A stretch of 11,717 nt of DNA from Deltaproteobacteria bacterium (GCA_024644775.1 JAHEHB010000152.1:1-11717); one strand, 5' to 3'; shown: positions 1-7,510, counted from the first letter of the stretch. Numbers and translations: made by a program. The notes: generated by a model from the letters alone, not told the origin.

Positions 1-2
1 CT

Positions 3-71
3 GCTTACATCATCCAAACCTGGATCAAGGGAAAGGAAGCCGCTTCATGCGGAGGTTCGGAGTGTTGTTGA
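3..71 (+). CDS. Possible C-terminal end of an upstream gene (partial)
   Basis: An open frame entering from the left edge ends at TGA (69-71). It encodes about 22 residues finishing in a Cys-rich tail (C-G-G-S-E-C-C). It would lie about 70 bp upstream of the beta-oxidation operon on the same strand, where another fatty-acid gene would be expected, but there is too little sequence to name a family. A second frame is also open through this stretch, so the choice of frame is uncertain. Reading it as the tail of an upstream operon gene is inference. Confidence 0.25.
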   Translation, partial: AYIIQTWIKGKEAASCGGSECC

Positions 72-129
72 TCTAAACGAGTATGCAATTCCTTCTTTCC
101 ATCGGGATACCATTCCCGCAACTTCACAG

Positions 130-135
130 AGGAGG
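130..135 (+). promoter_or_regulatory. Ribosome binding site of the fadN-like gene
   Basis: A perfect AGGAGG lies five bases before the ATG at 141. It fixes the start of the 800-residue dehydrogenase/hydratase and indicates strong translation. Confidence 0.8.
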
Positions 136-140
136 TCGAA

Positions 141-2543
141 ATGCGAAGAATCAGTAACGCTGCGGTCGTTGGTGCGGGTGTAATGGGCGGTGGTATCGCC
201 GCACTTCTTGCGGGGGTCGGCATCCGAACACTTCTTTTGGATATTGTACCGCCCGAATTAAAAAATGGTGAAAAAAGCGATCCTGCCGCCCGAAACCGAG
301 TCGTGAAAGCCGGGCTCGATCGCGCCATCTTATCCCACCCCCCACTTTTTTATCACCCGGATGATATCACCCGCATTGCCATCGGTAATCTCGAAGACGA
401 CATTCACAAGTTATCCGATTGTGATTGGGTTATTGAAGCGGTGGTGGAAAATCTTCAGATTAAACAGGACCTCTTTAAACGAATCGAAGCCGTACGAAAC
501 GCGGATACGATCGTCTCATCCAACACGTCCGGTATTCCGTTGAAAAAAATGTCGGAACCGCTGAGCAGAGAGTTCAGACAGCATTTCCTTGGGACGCACT
601 TTTTTAATCCGGTGCGTTACATGAGGCTCCTTGAGATCATTCCCGGAGAAGATACACTCCCCGACCTGCTGACATATATGGCAGACTTTGGGGAACGCAT
701 CCTTGGTAAAGGAATCGTCTGGGCAAAAGATACCCCGAATTTTGTTGGAAACCGAATCGGTGTTCAGGGTATCGTAAAAGCCATGCAACAGATGGCGGAA
801 GATGGACTTTCCATCCCCGAGGTGGATGCGCTGTTCGGCCCGGCGATCGGTAGACCCAAAACCGCCATGTTTAAGACCATTGATCTGGTGGGTCTCGATG
901 TTCTGGGCCATGTGGCAAAAAATACCTATGAACTGGTTACCGATGACGAAGCGCGAGACAGCTTTAAACTCCCGGAATTCGCTGATCAAATGATTAAAAA
1001 AAATATTTTGGGAAAAAAGACCAAAGGCGGTTTCTATAAAACGGATCTGACACCGGAATTTAAAAAGATTCGGAAGGTGATCAACCCGAACACCCTGGAG
1101 TATACGGAATATGGGGCGCCCCAACTCCCGTGCCTCTCGGATGCTACGAAAGCAAAAACACTTTCAGACAAAATCAGGGCCATCGTCTATGGTAACGATA
1201 AAGGCGCGCGCTATGCATGGAAAGTTATCGCAAGCAGTCTTATCTATGCGGCCAATCGAGTCCCTGAAATTTCAGACACCATTGTGGATATCGACAACGC
1301 GATGAAATGGGGGTTTAATTTTAAATGGGGTCCCTTTGAAACATGGGATGCCATCGGTTTAGAAGAAGCGGTGCAGAAAATGGAAAAGGAGGGATTGACT
1401 GTTCCGGAGAACGTCAAGCAGATGCTTGAATCCGGAAACCGCCGATTCTACAAAACCGAGCATGGCCAAATTTTCTACTATGATTTTGTCGAGGCGAAGT
1501 ATAAACAACAAGCCCTTAACGAAAACCTCATCTCCCTCAATGCCCTAAAAGGCGCGGGCAACGTCGTGAAGTCGTGCCCGTCTGCCTCCTTAATCGATCT
1601 TGACCACGGTGTATATTGCTGTGAATTTCACACAAAAATGAACACGATCAATGGAGAAATCGTAGACTTTTTAGGCAATGTTTACGAGTACGTAAATCAA
1701 AATGGAATCGGATTGGTAATCGGCAATCAGACGGATGGTGTTCCAGGAACGTTTTCAGCAGGCGGTGATCTCTCATATATGGCGGCACTTGCTAAAGACG
1801 GTCGATACAGCGAAATTGAATCTTTTTTAAAGACAGCCCAGGAGGGTCTCCAAGAGGCAAAATACGCGCCGTTTCCTGTCGTGGCGGCCCCTTACGGTAT
1901 GACATTGGGCGGTGGCTGTGAAGTATGTTTGGCCGTAGACAAAATTGTAGCCCACACAGAACTCTATATGGGGCTTGTTGAAATCGGTGTCGGTTTGCTT
2001 CCGGCCGGTGGCGGATGCCTGAATCTTTGGAAAAAATTCATCAGCACCGTCCCTGAAGCCGTAAAAGGTTATGATTTGTCCAAATTTTTTACGCCCGTAT
2101 TCATGTCCATTGCGCTGGCAAAGGTATCGACGTCTGCAGCCGATGCCATAGCAAGCGGTTTTCTGGGATCCAAAGACAGAATTGTTTTGAATAGGGACTA
2201 TCTGATTGGAGAGGCGAAAAAAGAAGTGCTCCGATGGGTGGAAGCAGGTTATTCGCCACCCATCAAAAAGAAATTGCCGGTGATGGGTCAGGCGGCCCAG
2301 GGTATGATCAAAACAGAGATTTATAACATGCTTCACGGTCAGTTTATATCCGAATACGATGCGTTTTTGGCGGAACGAATCGCCTACGTCATTAGCGGCG
2401 GGGATGTGCGGGATAATAGCGAAGTAGATGAAGCGGTGATTCTCAAGTTGGAACGCGAGGCATTTGTTGATTTTTGGAAGCAGGAAAAAACGCTGGCCCG
2501 AGTCGATCATTTTCTGAAAACCGGCAGGCCACTGCGAAACTAG
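141..2543 (+). CDS. fadN: 3-hydroxyacyl-CoA dehydrogenase / enoyl-CoA hydratase fusion (FadN-type beta-oxidation enzyme)
   Basis: Bifunctional cytoplasmic beta-oxidation enzyme of 800 aa. It should hydrate trans-2-enoyl-CoA and oxidise L-3-hydroxyacyl-CoA with NAD+. The N-terminal half is the dehydrogenase: a Rossmann glycine loop GAGVMGGGIA (residues 11-20), the conserved SSNTSG segment (126-131), the catalytic pair His153 (GTHFFNP) and Glu165, and FVGNRIG (201-207). The C-terminal third (about 465-720) is a crotonase fold: FSAGGDL (538-544) in the oxyanion region, and two candidate acid/base glutamates, Glu594 (GGGCEVC) and Glu614 (EIGVGLLPAGGG). The domain order is dehydrogenase then hydratase, as in Bacillus FadN (about 790 aa) and opposite to E. 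coli FadB. The thiolase gene follows after 55 bp on the same strand, making a matched operon. The ATG has an AGGAGG five bases upstream. The symbol is by resemblance to FadN; substrate chain length cannot be told. Confidence 0.93.
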   Translation: MRRISNAAVVGAGVMGGGIAALLAGVGIRTLLLDIVPPELKNGEKSDPAARNRVVKAGLDRAILSHPPLFYHPDDITRIAIGNLEDDIHKLSDCDWVIEAVVENLQIKQDLFKRIEAVRNADTIVSSNTSGIPLKKMSEPLSREFRQHFLGTHFFNPVRYMRLLEIIPGEDTLPDLLTYMADFGERILGKGIVWAKDTPNFVGNRIGVQGIVKAMQQMAEDGLSIPEVDALFGPAIGRPKTAMFKTIDLVGLDVLGHVAKNTYELVTDDEARDSFKLPEFADQMIKKNILGKKTKGGFYKTDLTPEFKKIRKVINPNTLEYTEYGAPQLPCLSDATKAKTLSDKIRAIVYGNDKGARYAWKVIASSLIYAANRVPEISDTIVDIDNAMKWGFNFKWGPFETWDAIGLEEAVQKMEKEGLTVPENVKQMLESGNRRFYKTEHGQIFYYDFVEAKYKQQALNENLISLNALKGAGNVVKSCPSASLIDLDHGVYCCEFHTKMNTINGEIVDFLGNVYEYVNQNGIGLVIGNQTDGVPGTFSAGGDLSYMAALAKDGRYSEIESFLKTAQEGLQEAKYAPFPVVAAPYGMTLGGGCEVCLAVDKIVAHTELYMGLVEIGVGLLPAGGGCLNLWKKFISTVPEAVKGYDLSKFFTPVFMSIALAKVSTSAADAIASGFLGSKDRIVLNRDYLIGEAKKEVLRWVEAGYSPPIKKKLPVMGQAAQGMIKTEIYNMLHGQFISEYDAFLAERIAYVISGGDVRDNSEVDEAVILKLEREAFVDFWKQEKTLARVDHFLKTGRPLRN

Positions 2544-2598
2544 CCATTTGTCATAGGTCATTTTTTTCGATGTTCGATTTATCGATGGAGAATTTGTC

Positions 2599-3783
2599 AT
2601 GAGAGATGCTTATATCGTAACGTCTATCCGAACGCCCGGTTGTAAGCGAAATAAAGGCGCATTCAAAGATACGCGGCCGGAGGATCTTTTGGCTTTCATT
2701 TTAAAAAATGTGGTGAAAAAAACGCCAAATCTCCATATGAAAGATGTGGATGATATCATGATCGGCTGTTCGTTTCCGGAAGCAGAGCAGGGACTTAACA
2801 TCGGACGAGTTGCTTCCCAGATTGCGGGATTTCCGGTTGAGGTCTCCGGTGCCACCGTCAACCGGTACTGTGCCTCCGGGTTGGAAGCCATCGCCTTGTC
2901 TTCCCTCCGAATAATGGCCGGATGGTCTGATATCGCCATCGGCGGCGGTCTCGAATCCATGACCTTTGTCCCCATGGGTGGAAATCTTCCAAGACCCCAT
3001 CCCGAGTACGCCAAACAGCATGCAGATCTTTTTGTTTCCATGGGCATCACCGCTGAGAATGTGGCCAAAAGATACAATGTCTCCAGAGAAGCGCAGGATG
3101 AATTTGCCTATTATTCACAGATGAAGGCTGCCGATGCCACAAAAGAGAAACTGTTTAAAGAGCTAACCCCAACCCCTGCAACTCGATATATCCAAACAAC
3201 AGACGGTACCTATCAAAAAAAGACGTTTACGATCGATTATGACGACGGCATTCGGCCCGGCACCACACTGGAGGTACTTGCCGGGCTGAACCCGGTTTTC
3301 GCCGCCGGCGGGACCGTTACCGCTGGTAACTCCTCCCAAACAACCGATGGGGCGGCGGCCACGATCATTATGAGCGAGAATAAAATAAAGGAACTGGGAG
3401 TGACACCCATTGCAAAATTTAAATACTATACCACCATTGGATGTCGTCCCGATGAGATGGGTGTTGGGCCCCGATTTGCCATACCCAAGCTACTCGATAT
3501 GGCGGGAATGAAACTGGAGGATATCGGTCTTTTTGAAATCAACGAAGCCTTTGCCTCCCAGGCCGTCTACTGCATAAAAGAACTGGGCCTGGACAAACAT
3601 ATGGATAAAGTGAATATTCATGGAGGCGCCATCGCGCTGGGACATCCCCTGGGCTGCACCGGCGCCAAATTGTGTGCCACGCTTCTTACCAACATGAAAG
3701 AGCGAAGCGTAACATACGGAATCGAATCCATGTGTATCGGAGAAGGTATGGGGGCTGCAGCGCTATTCGAACTGTGTAACTAG
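2599..3783 (+). CDS. fadA: Acetyl-CoA C-acyltransferase (3-ketoacyl-CoA thiolase)
   Basis: Thiolase of 394 aa, the usual family length. It cleaves 3-ketoacyl-CoA with CoA to give acetyl-CoA and an acyl-CoA two carbons shorter. The nucleophilic cysteine is Cys91 in NRYCASGLEA. The C-terminal half holds NEAFA (315-319), His349 in GHPLGCTGA, and the second catalytic cysteine Cys379 in CIGEGMG. The ATG at 2599 is preceded by GGAG (2587-2590) with 8-nt spacing. It lies 55 bp behind the hydroxyacyl-CoA dehydrogenase/hydratase gene, so the two very likely form one transcript and act on consecutive steps. The 3' end faces the toxin gene with a gap of only 8 bp. I see no obvious terminator between the two, so transcription may run into the opposing module. 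The biosynthetic acetyl-CoA acetyltransferase role (AtoB-like) is the main alternative; the partner gene favours degradation. Confidence 0.93.
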   Translation: MRDAYIVTSIRTPGCKRNKGAFKDTRPEDLLAFILKNVVKKTPNLHMKDVDDIMIGCSFPEAEQGLNIGRVASQIAGFPVEVSGATVNRYCASGLEAIALSSLRIMAGWSDIAIGGGLESMTFVPMGGNLPRPHPEYAKQHADLFVSMGITAENVAKRYNVSREAQDEFAYYSQMKAADATKEKLFKELTPTPATRYIQTTDGTYQKKTFTIDYDDGIRPGTTLEVLAGLNPVFAAGGTVTAGNSSQTTDGAAATIIMSENKIKELGVTPIAKFKYYTTIGCRPDEMGVGPRFAIPKLLDMAGMKLEDIGLFEINEAFASQAVYCIKELGLDKHMDKVNIHGGAIALGHPLGCTGAKLCATLLTNMKERSVTYGIESMCIGEGMGAAALFELCN

Positions 3784-3791
3784 ATCATTTT

Positions 3792-4205
3792 TCAATCGTC
3801 CACACGAATCCAATTTTCGATGCTCAAACCGGGTATCTTATTAAAATGTTTTATGTTTCCGGTTATAAGAATCAAATCGTGTTGAATGGCAATCGCTGCA
3901 ATTCTCAAATCGGGTTCGCTGCAAACGATGCCCTGTTTCTCTAACGTTGCTCTAAATTCACCAAACAACTTTCCACCGGTTTCATCGAAAGCGATAATAT
4001 TAAGTTGGGGAAAAACCCGCGCTTCAAAAGCTTTAATAATCTGATCTTTTCGGTTCGACCGATTCGCACCGTAATATATCTCGCCGACATTGATGGCACT
4101 GGTATGTTGCAACGCCTTTGGAAGCTTTTCTAATTTTCGTAACAGGATTTGTGAGGGATTCCGTTTTACGATGTTACTTAGTACATCCGTATCGAATAGA
4201 TACAT
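3792..4205 (-). CDS. vapC: VapC-family PIN-domain ribonuclease toxin
   Basis: PIN-domain protein of 137 aa, typical for VapC toxins, which are Mg2+-dependent RNases. It starts YLFDTDVLS with acidic Asp5. It then shows Glu42 in INVGEIYYG, Asp99 in SEPDLRIAAIAI, and an Asn117 position in TGNIKHF where many homologues have Asp or Asn. These four positions are the expected metal-binding set. The start ATG (4205-4203) shares its A with the antitoxin stop codon TAA, giving the tight TAATG coupling usual for toxin-antitoxin pairs. No independent ribosome binding site is needed. The RNA target (tRNA, rRNA or mRNA) cannot be told from sequence. The gene is convergent with the thiolase gene. Confidence 0.9.
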   Translation of the reverse strand: MYLFDTDVLSNIVKRNPSQILLRKLEKLPKALQHTSAINVGEIYYGANRSNRKDQIIKAFEARVFPQLNIIAFDETGGKLFGEFRATLEKQGIVCSEPDLRIAAIAIQHDLILITGNIKHFNKIPGLSIENWIRVDD

Positions 4206-4474
4206 TACAGCTCAACCTCTCTACTTTTTTCCAATTTCCTCACTTTGTAAATATGGTCGATCATTTCATCAAGCGTTTCGTCTAAATCCGCCAAGGCACC
4301 TTTGGCTTCTATGAGCCCTTTTTCTTCATACTTTTTTAATTCATCTATCGAAAGTATAACAGCTACCTTCTTTCCCTTTTTAGTGATTAAGATTCTTTCT
4401 TTTTTATAAATAATACGATTTATAATATCTGAAAATTTCGATTTTGCCTCTGACAGGGAAAATTCGGTTTCCAT
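4205..4474 (-). CDS. Phd/YefM-family antitoxin
   Basis: Antitoxin of 89 aa. The N-terminal Phd/YefM DNA-binding fold is visible in FSLSEAKSKFSDIINRI (residues 5-21) and ILITKKGKKVAVILSIDEL (28-46). The charged C-terminal tail (EEKG onward) is the expected toxin-neutralising part. Its stop codon overlaps the VapC start by one base. An AGGAG (minus strand, 4484-4488) precedes the ATG. Upstream lie regularly spaced 9-bp repeats covering the likely promoter, which is what an autorepressing antitoxin would bind. Phd-type antitoxins paired with PIN toxins are well known, so the pairing itself is ordinary. Confidence 0.9.
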   Translation of the reverse strand: METEFSLSEAKSKFSDIINRIIYKKERILITKKGKKVAVILSIDELKKYEEKGLIEAKGALADLDETLDEMIDHIYKVRKLEKSREVEL

Positions 4475-4491
4475 AGTAAGCGCTCCTTGTT

Positions 4492-4545
4492 AATAGCCTA
4501 ATTAGTCTAAATAGGCTAATTAGGCTATTTGGTCTAATAAGTCAA
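4492..4545 (-). promoter_or_regulatory. Toxin-antitoxin operator with 9-bp iterons and putative promoter
   Basis: Five copies of a TAGNCTA-like heptamer recur at an exact 9-bp period, starting at 4494 (TAGCCTA), 4503 (TAGTCTA), 4512 (TAGGCTA), 4521 (TAGGCTA) and 4530 (TGGTCTA). A sixth degenerate unit (AAGTCAA) starts at 4539. Inside this, AATAGCCTAATTAG (4492-4505) and CTAATTAGGCTATT (4516-4529) are a perfect 14-bp inverted repeat. On the minus strand a TTGACT (-35-like, 4540-4545) is followed after 17 bp by a weak TAATTA (4517-4522). The operator would therefore overlap the promoter of the antitoxin-toxin operon. Binding by the antitoxin is inference. Confidence 0.65.
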
Positions 4546-4950
4546 TAAAAAATAACGGGTTGTTGTCAAAACGCAAGCTCGAACGGTTAGCTCCTTACAT
4601 TCTGATTGTTTGACTATTGGGATTTGAGATTTACCTGCCCTGTTAAATCGTCTTGTGGTGATTTGCCGCGCAGGTCTTCAGTGCAATCTCTTTAATCGAT
4701 ACAATAAGGCCATGAATTGGATTATTTAACAGAGTAAAGAATTTGGTGCTTGGGATTTGGGATTTTACCAGGCTTCTCAGGGGAGGAGGATCAGACGAGA
4801 CTCTGCGGATAGGTTTTCGAGTAAGTCTGATAACTTAGGACGGCCTGAAGAAATCACTGGAGAAACGCTTGCCGAGTCAGAAGGCCGGTGGACAACACAG
4901 GGAGGATCATCTCTCCTGAACTCTGAACACTGAACCCCTGAACACTTCCA
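4546..4950. other. Noncoding spacer with small repeats
   Basis: No convincing gene lies here. Two near-copies of a TTGGGATTTGRGATTT(T)ACC sequence occur at 4617-4635 and 4750-4769. GGAGGATCA appears twice (4785-4793 and 4901-4909). Two short stems are possible: TCAGAC/GTCTGA (4791-4796 with 4825-4830) and CGGCCT/AGGCCG (4841-4846 with 4882-4887). CTGAAC recurs near the right end. Whether any of this is transcribed cannot be told from sequence. Confidence 0.4.
4916..4945. repeat. Short CTGAAC direct repeats
   Basis: The hexamer CTGAAC (first copy CTGAA) occurs four times within 30 bp, beginning at 4916, 4923, 4930 and 4938. It lies immediately downstream of the stop codon of the 205-aa gene. 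It resembles simple intergenic repeats; no function is evident. Confidence 0.5.
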
Positions 4951-5568
4951 TTACCCGAGGCGTCGAAACGGGGACTGCAATTTTAAGAAAACTTCTACAT
5001 TATCCCATTCCACTTGCATCAGCTCATCCCTATTAAAGGGGTTGCCGCCTATTTCAGCAACCTGGCATGCTTCCCAAAATTGCTCTGATTGACCTGTAAG
5101 TAAATGGCGCAGATCTTTTCCTACAATCCAAATCCCGTTTTCAAGGCACATAGGGCCAAGATCCTTTAGAGTAAGATTAAATAGCTTAAGCGTCACGCTC
5201 CCTTCCTCGCCGGGGCGGCAGACATATTCATTTTCGTGGGAAATCTCGCTTCTCATCTTACTCAGGTGTCCCCCCCTTCGCAGCGTAGCACCGGCCAGAC
5301 CCGGCATGGCACCCGAAAGGGCTAGCACGGATTCGGGATTGAGGGGGGCTGCATCCAAATCATCCACCGCTTTTCCATTAAGAAAAACGGTCTGGATTCG
5401 ATCTTCCAAATATTCAGGACTTAGCCCGAGCTGCCGGCATAGAAAATCTCTGATACTGCATCCCAACTGTGCATTAATTTTAAATCCTTTTCCAAGCAAC
5501 GGAAGAAACAGAGGGACCAACTCGTCATTGATTGTCACATTCAAATGGTTGCTTTTAGAATTTATCAT
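4951..5568 (-). CDS. AOR-linked conserved hypothetical protein with possible MoaD/ThiS-like beta-grasp segment
   Basis: Protein of 205 aa, with no named family recognised for the whole length. Residues about 57-100 (RIQTVFLNGKAVDD, PLNPESVLALSGAMPGL, then LRRGG) resemble the MoaD/ThiS pattern of a strand, an NGK/NGE turn, a buried loop, a 'd.v.l' strand and a glycine-rich end. Here that end is internal rather than the free C-terminal GG of a sulfur carrier. The remaining roughly 100 residues have no recognised domain; they include Cys117, Cys141 and Cys168. There is no signal peptide or membrane segment. It lies 57 bp downstream of the AOR gene on the same strand, which suggests a link to tungstopterin assembly or AOR maturation; this is inference. 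The ATG has no Shine-Dalgarno close to it. The nearest AGGAG is 18 nt upstream, inside a terminator hairpin. No better in-frame start is visible. Confidence 0.7.
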   Translation of the reverse strand: MINSKSNHLNVTINDELVPLFLPLLGKGFKINAQLGCSIRDFLCRQLGLSPEYLEDRIQTVFLNGKAVDDLDAAPLNPESVLALSGAMPGLAGATLRRGGHLSKMRSEISHENEYVCRPGEEGSVTLKLFNLTLKDLGPMCLENGIWIVGKDLRHLLTGQSEQFWEACQVAEIGGNPFNRDELMQVEWDNVEVFLKLQSPFRRLG

Positions 5569-5572
5569 TCTG

Positions 5573-5603
5573 AAAAAAAAGGGAAGCTCCTGTGGAACTC
5601 CCC
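5573..5603 (-). terminator. Intrinsic terminator between AOR and the downstream gene
   Basis: Read on the minus strand, a 10-bp stem (two G-U pairs, loop ACA, positions 5603-5581) is followed directly by eight T residues (5580-5573). This is a textbook rho-independent terminator 22 bp after the AOR stop codon. The T-run ends 4 nt before the ATG of the next gene, and the 3' arm contains AGGAG. It may therefore act as an attenuator as well as an end point. Confidence 0.85.
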
Positions 5604-5625
5604 ATTTATCCCATAACCGTTGGAT

Positions 5626-7362
5626 TTACCAATTAAAAACCTGATCCAGCTCCTCGTCCTTTACCTGAAATGTGATGTTGTGCGGCGGCAGTTGTTCTTT
5701 CTTGAAAAAATCAGGCAGCCTGTCTTTTTCTGCTGTGAAACCAGCACGGGTATTGAAGTCTCTTTCAAAGGATAGGACTTTTTTACCCAATTCCGTCACA
5801 TCATCAGCGGTAAGACTCAAGCCGTAACAGCCATTGATCAAATCAATAAGGGCTTGAAAAGTTTCGGGCTGATCCAACACTGCAAAAGCGATAAACAAGC
5901 ACATGCCGGTTGAATCAATCGCAGCCGTGGCAATTTGCAAATTCCTGGACAGTTCCATCTGGCCTTCCGGCTTCAAGGGATCCACACTTCCACCAATCCC
6001 CAAAATGTTAGTTGCAACCGCATACCCCGCAGTATGGTCTGCACCCATGGTACTGGTGGCATAGGTAACCCCGATTCCTTGAATACCGCGCGGATCGTAA
6101 GCCGGCATCGCCTGACCTTTTACCGTCGGGACTCTTTCAATTCCATAAACGTGACCCGTAACGTCAGCCCCATTGCCCAAGATGCGCCCCAACGGGGAAC
6201 CCTTTCCGACTTCTTTCACCAGATTGATGGCTGCTTCGGCATCTCCAAATTCAGCGACACCTGCTTCCATGGCAACGGCAATCGTCGCCCCCATTTCGAT
6301 GGTGTCAATACCATAATCATCATCCAAACGATCCAGTTGAGCAATGGCATCCAGATCGTCGATGCCACAGTTGCCTCCATGGGCCCAAACGGTCTCATAC
6401 TCCGGTTGTTTTGTAAGATATTGGCCATCTTTGTTTAAATAGATGCCTGAACACCGAATGATGCAGCCCCGATGACACCCGTGCGTGGCGGATCCACCAC
6501 GGTCTATTTCAGTTTGTGCCTGTGTCTCCCCACTGATTTTATTGCAGGTTTCAAAGCTTCCCCACATAAAATTTTTCGTCGGATAGGCACCGGCCTCACT
6601 GATAACATTCGTCAACACATTGGTACCATACGCAGGAAGCCCTTCACCCGTTACTGCATGTTTTCGCAGTCCAGCAACGAACGCTTTGTTGGCAGCTTTA
6701 AATTTTTCCGGATCTTTGGGTGCCCGCATTTTCATACCGGCATCATCCAGTACGATTGTTTTTACGCCTTTCGCACCCATGACGGCGCCAACACCGCCAC
6801 GGCCGGCATGCCGCGTTGGCCGAAGCTCCATGTCCGTGCACGCAATCGAAGCTGCCGACATCTTCATCTCACCTGCCGGTCCAATGGAAATACAAGCGAT
6901 TTTTTCACCGTATTCGCTTTTCATCTTGTCGACAAGATCATAATTACCCAGCATTTTCAAGCTATTATCCGGTGATATGGTGACACCGTCTTTGTTGATC
7001 AGAACTTTATAGAGGGCATCGCTCTCGGGTTTTCCTTCCAAAACGATAGCTGCATAGCCCAATCGAGCAAGAACCTGAGAGGGTTGCCCCCCAGCATTCG
7101 CCTCTTTGATGCCGCCGGTCAGCGGGCTCTTACATCCGATGGAGAGTCGCCCGGACATAGCGGCGGCCGTTCCGCTCAATAGCCCGGGAGCAATAACCAG
7201 CTTGTTGTCCTCACTCAACGGATGACATGATGGGGGGACTTCTTTTGACACAATTGCCGACGTCATGGCGCGTCCACCCAAACCTGCATAATCTCCCAAG
7301 ACCCCTTCGGTAACCTTGGGCCCGCCGTCAGCTCCCATGTTGATTCTTAGTATCTTGTCCAT
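5626..7362 (-). CDS. aor: Aldehyde:ferredoxin oxidoreductase family tungstoenzyme
   Basis: Cytoplasmic enzyme of 578 aa, slightly shorter than archaeal AOR (about 605). The family binds a tungsten bis-pterin cofactor and one [4Fe-4S] cluster. It interconverts aldehydes and carboxylates with ferredoxin. The N-terminal domain is visible in LRINMG, YAGLGGRAMTSAIV (25-38) and GLLSGTAAAMSGRLSIGCKSPLTGG (split across 60-84). Cluster ligands appear to be Cys296, Cys300, Cys304 (GCHRGCIIRC) and Cys488. The pterin-contact motifs DxxGxD (348-353) and DSTGMC (483-488) are present. The spacing CX3CX3C differs from the CX2CX3C of Pyrococcus AOR. A strong AGGAGG (minus, about 7369-7374) precedes the ATG. 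A MoaD-like candidate gene follows after a terminator. The substrate is not predictable; members of the family also include aromatic acyl-CoA reductase-like BamB. Confidence 0.93.
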   Translation of the reverse strand: MDKILRINMGADGGPKVTEGVLGDYAGLGGRAMTSAIVSKEVPPSCHPLSEDNKLVIAPGLLSGTAAAMSGRLSIGCKSPLTGGIKEANAGGQPSQVLARLGYAAIVLEGKPESDALYKVLINKDGVTISPDNSLKMLGNYDLVDKMKSEYGEKIACISIGPAGEMKMSAASIACTDMELRPTRHAGRGGVGAVMGAKGVKTIVLDDAGMKMRAPKDPEKFKAANKAFVAGLRKHAVTGEGLPAYGTNVLTNVISEAGAYPTKNFMWGSFETCNKISGETQAQTEIDRGGSATHGCHRGCIIRCSGIYLNKDGQYLTKQPEYETVWAHGGNCGIDDLDAIAQLDRLDDDYGIDTIEMGATIAVAMEAGVAEFGDAEAAINLVKEVGKGSPLGRILGNGADVTGHVYGIERVPTVKGQAMPAYDPRGIQGIGVTYATSTMGADHTAGYAVATNILGIGGSVDPLKPEGQMELSRNLQIATAAIDSTGMCLFIAFAVLDQPETFQALIDLINGCYGLSLTADDVTELGKKVLSFERDFNTRAGFTAEKDRLPDFFKKEQLPPHNITFQVKDEELDQVFNW

Positions 7363-7481
7363 ATATTCCCTCCTTTATTTTAATTGGTTTTTATCTCATA
7401 TCAAATCTGGTCTCAATTATAAATGGCGAGCGATCAATTTCAGTGCCGGATTGTATCGATTTGAAGAAAAATGTGTTTTCT

Positions 7482-7510
7482 ATAAAAGCGATGATGACCG
7501 AATATGTCAA
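7482..7510 (-). promoter_or_regulatory. Putative sigma70-type promoter for aor
   Basis: On the minus strand a perfect TTGACA (7510-7505) is followed, after 17 bp, by TTTTAT (7487-7482), or by TTTATA with 18-bp spacing. It points at the AOR gene about 120 bp away. The -35 hexamer is the outer edge of a 12-bp inverted repeat shared with the divergent xth side. Confidence 0.45.

Noticed and set aside
5..328. Open frame on the minus strand (107 aa)
   Set aside because: It lies antisense to the start of the dehydrogenase/hydratase gene, has low-complexity Ser/Pro/Ala composition and shows no recognisable motif.
516..1124. Open frame of 202 aa on the minus strand
   Set aside because: Antisense shadow of the dehydrogenase domain, whose Rossmann and catalytic motifs are clear on the plus strand.
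1827..2600. Open frame of 257 aa on the minus strand
   Set aside because: Antisense to the crotonase domain; no family features despite its length.
2610..3077. Open frame of 155 aa on the minus strand
   Set aside because: Antisense to the thiolase N-terminus, which contains the catalytic Cys91 motif.
5935..6975. Plus-strand open frames of 167 aa each
   Set aside because: Both are opposite the AOR gene, which has all family landmarks; the frames have no recognisable domain.
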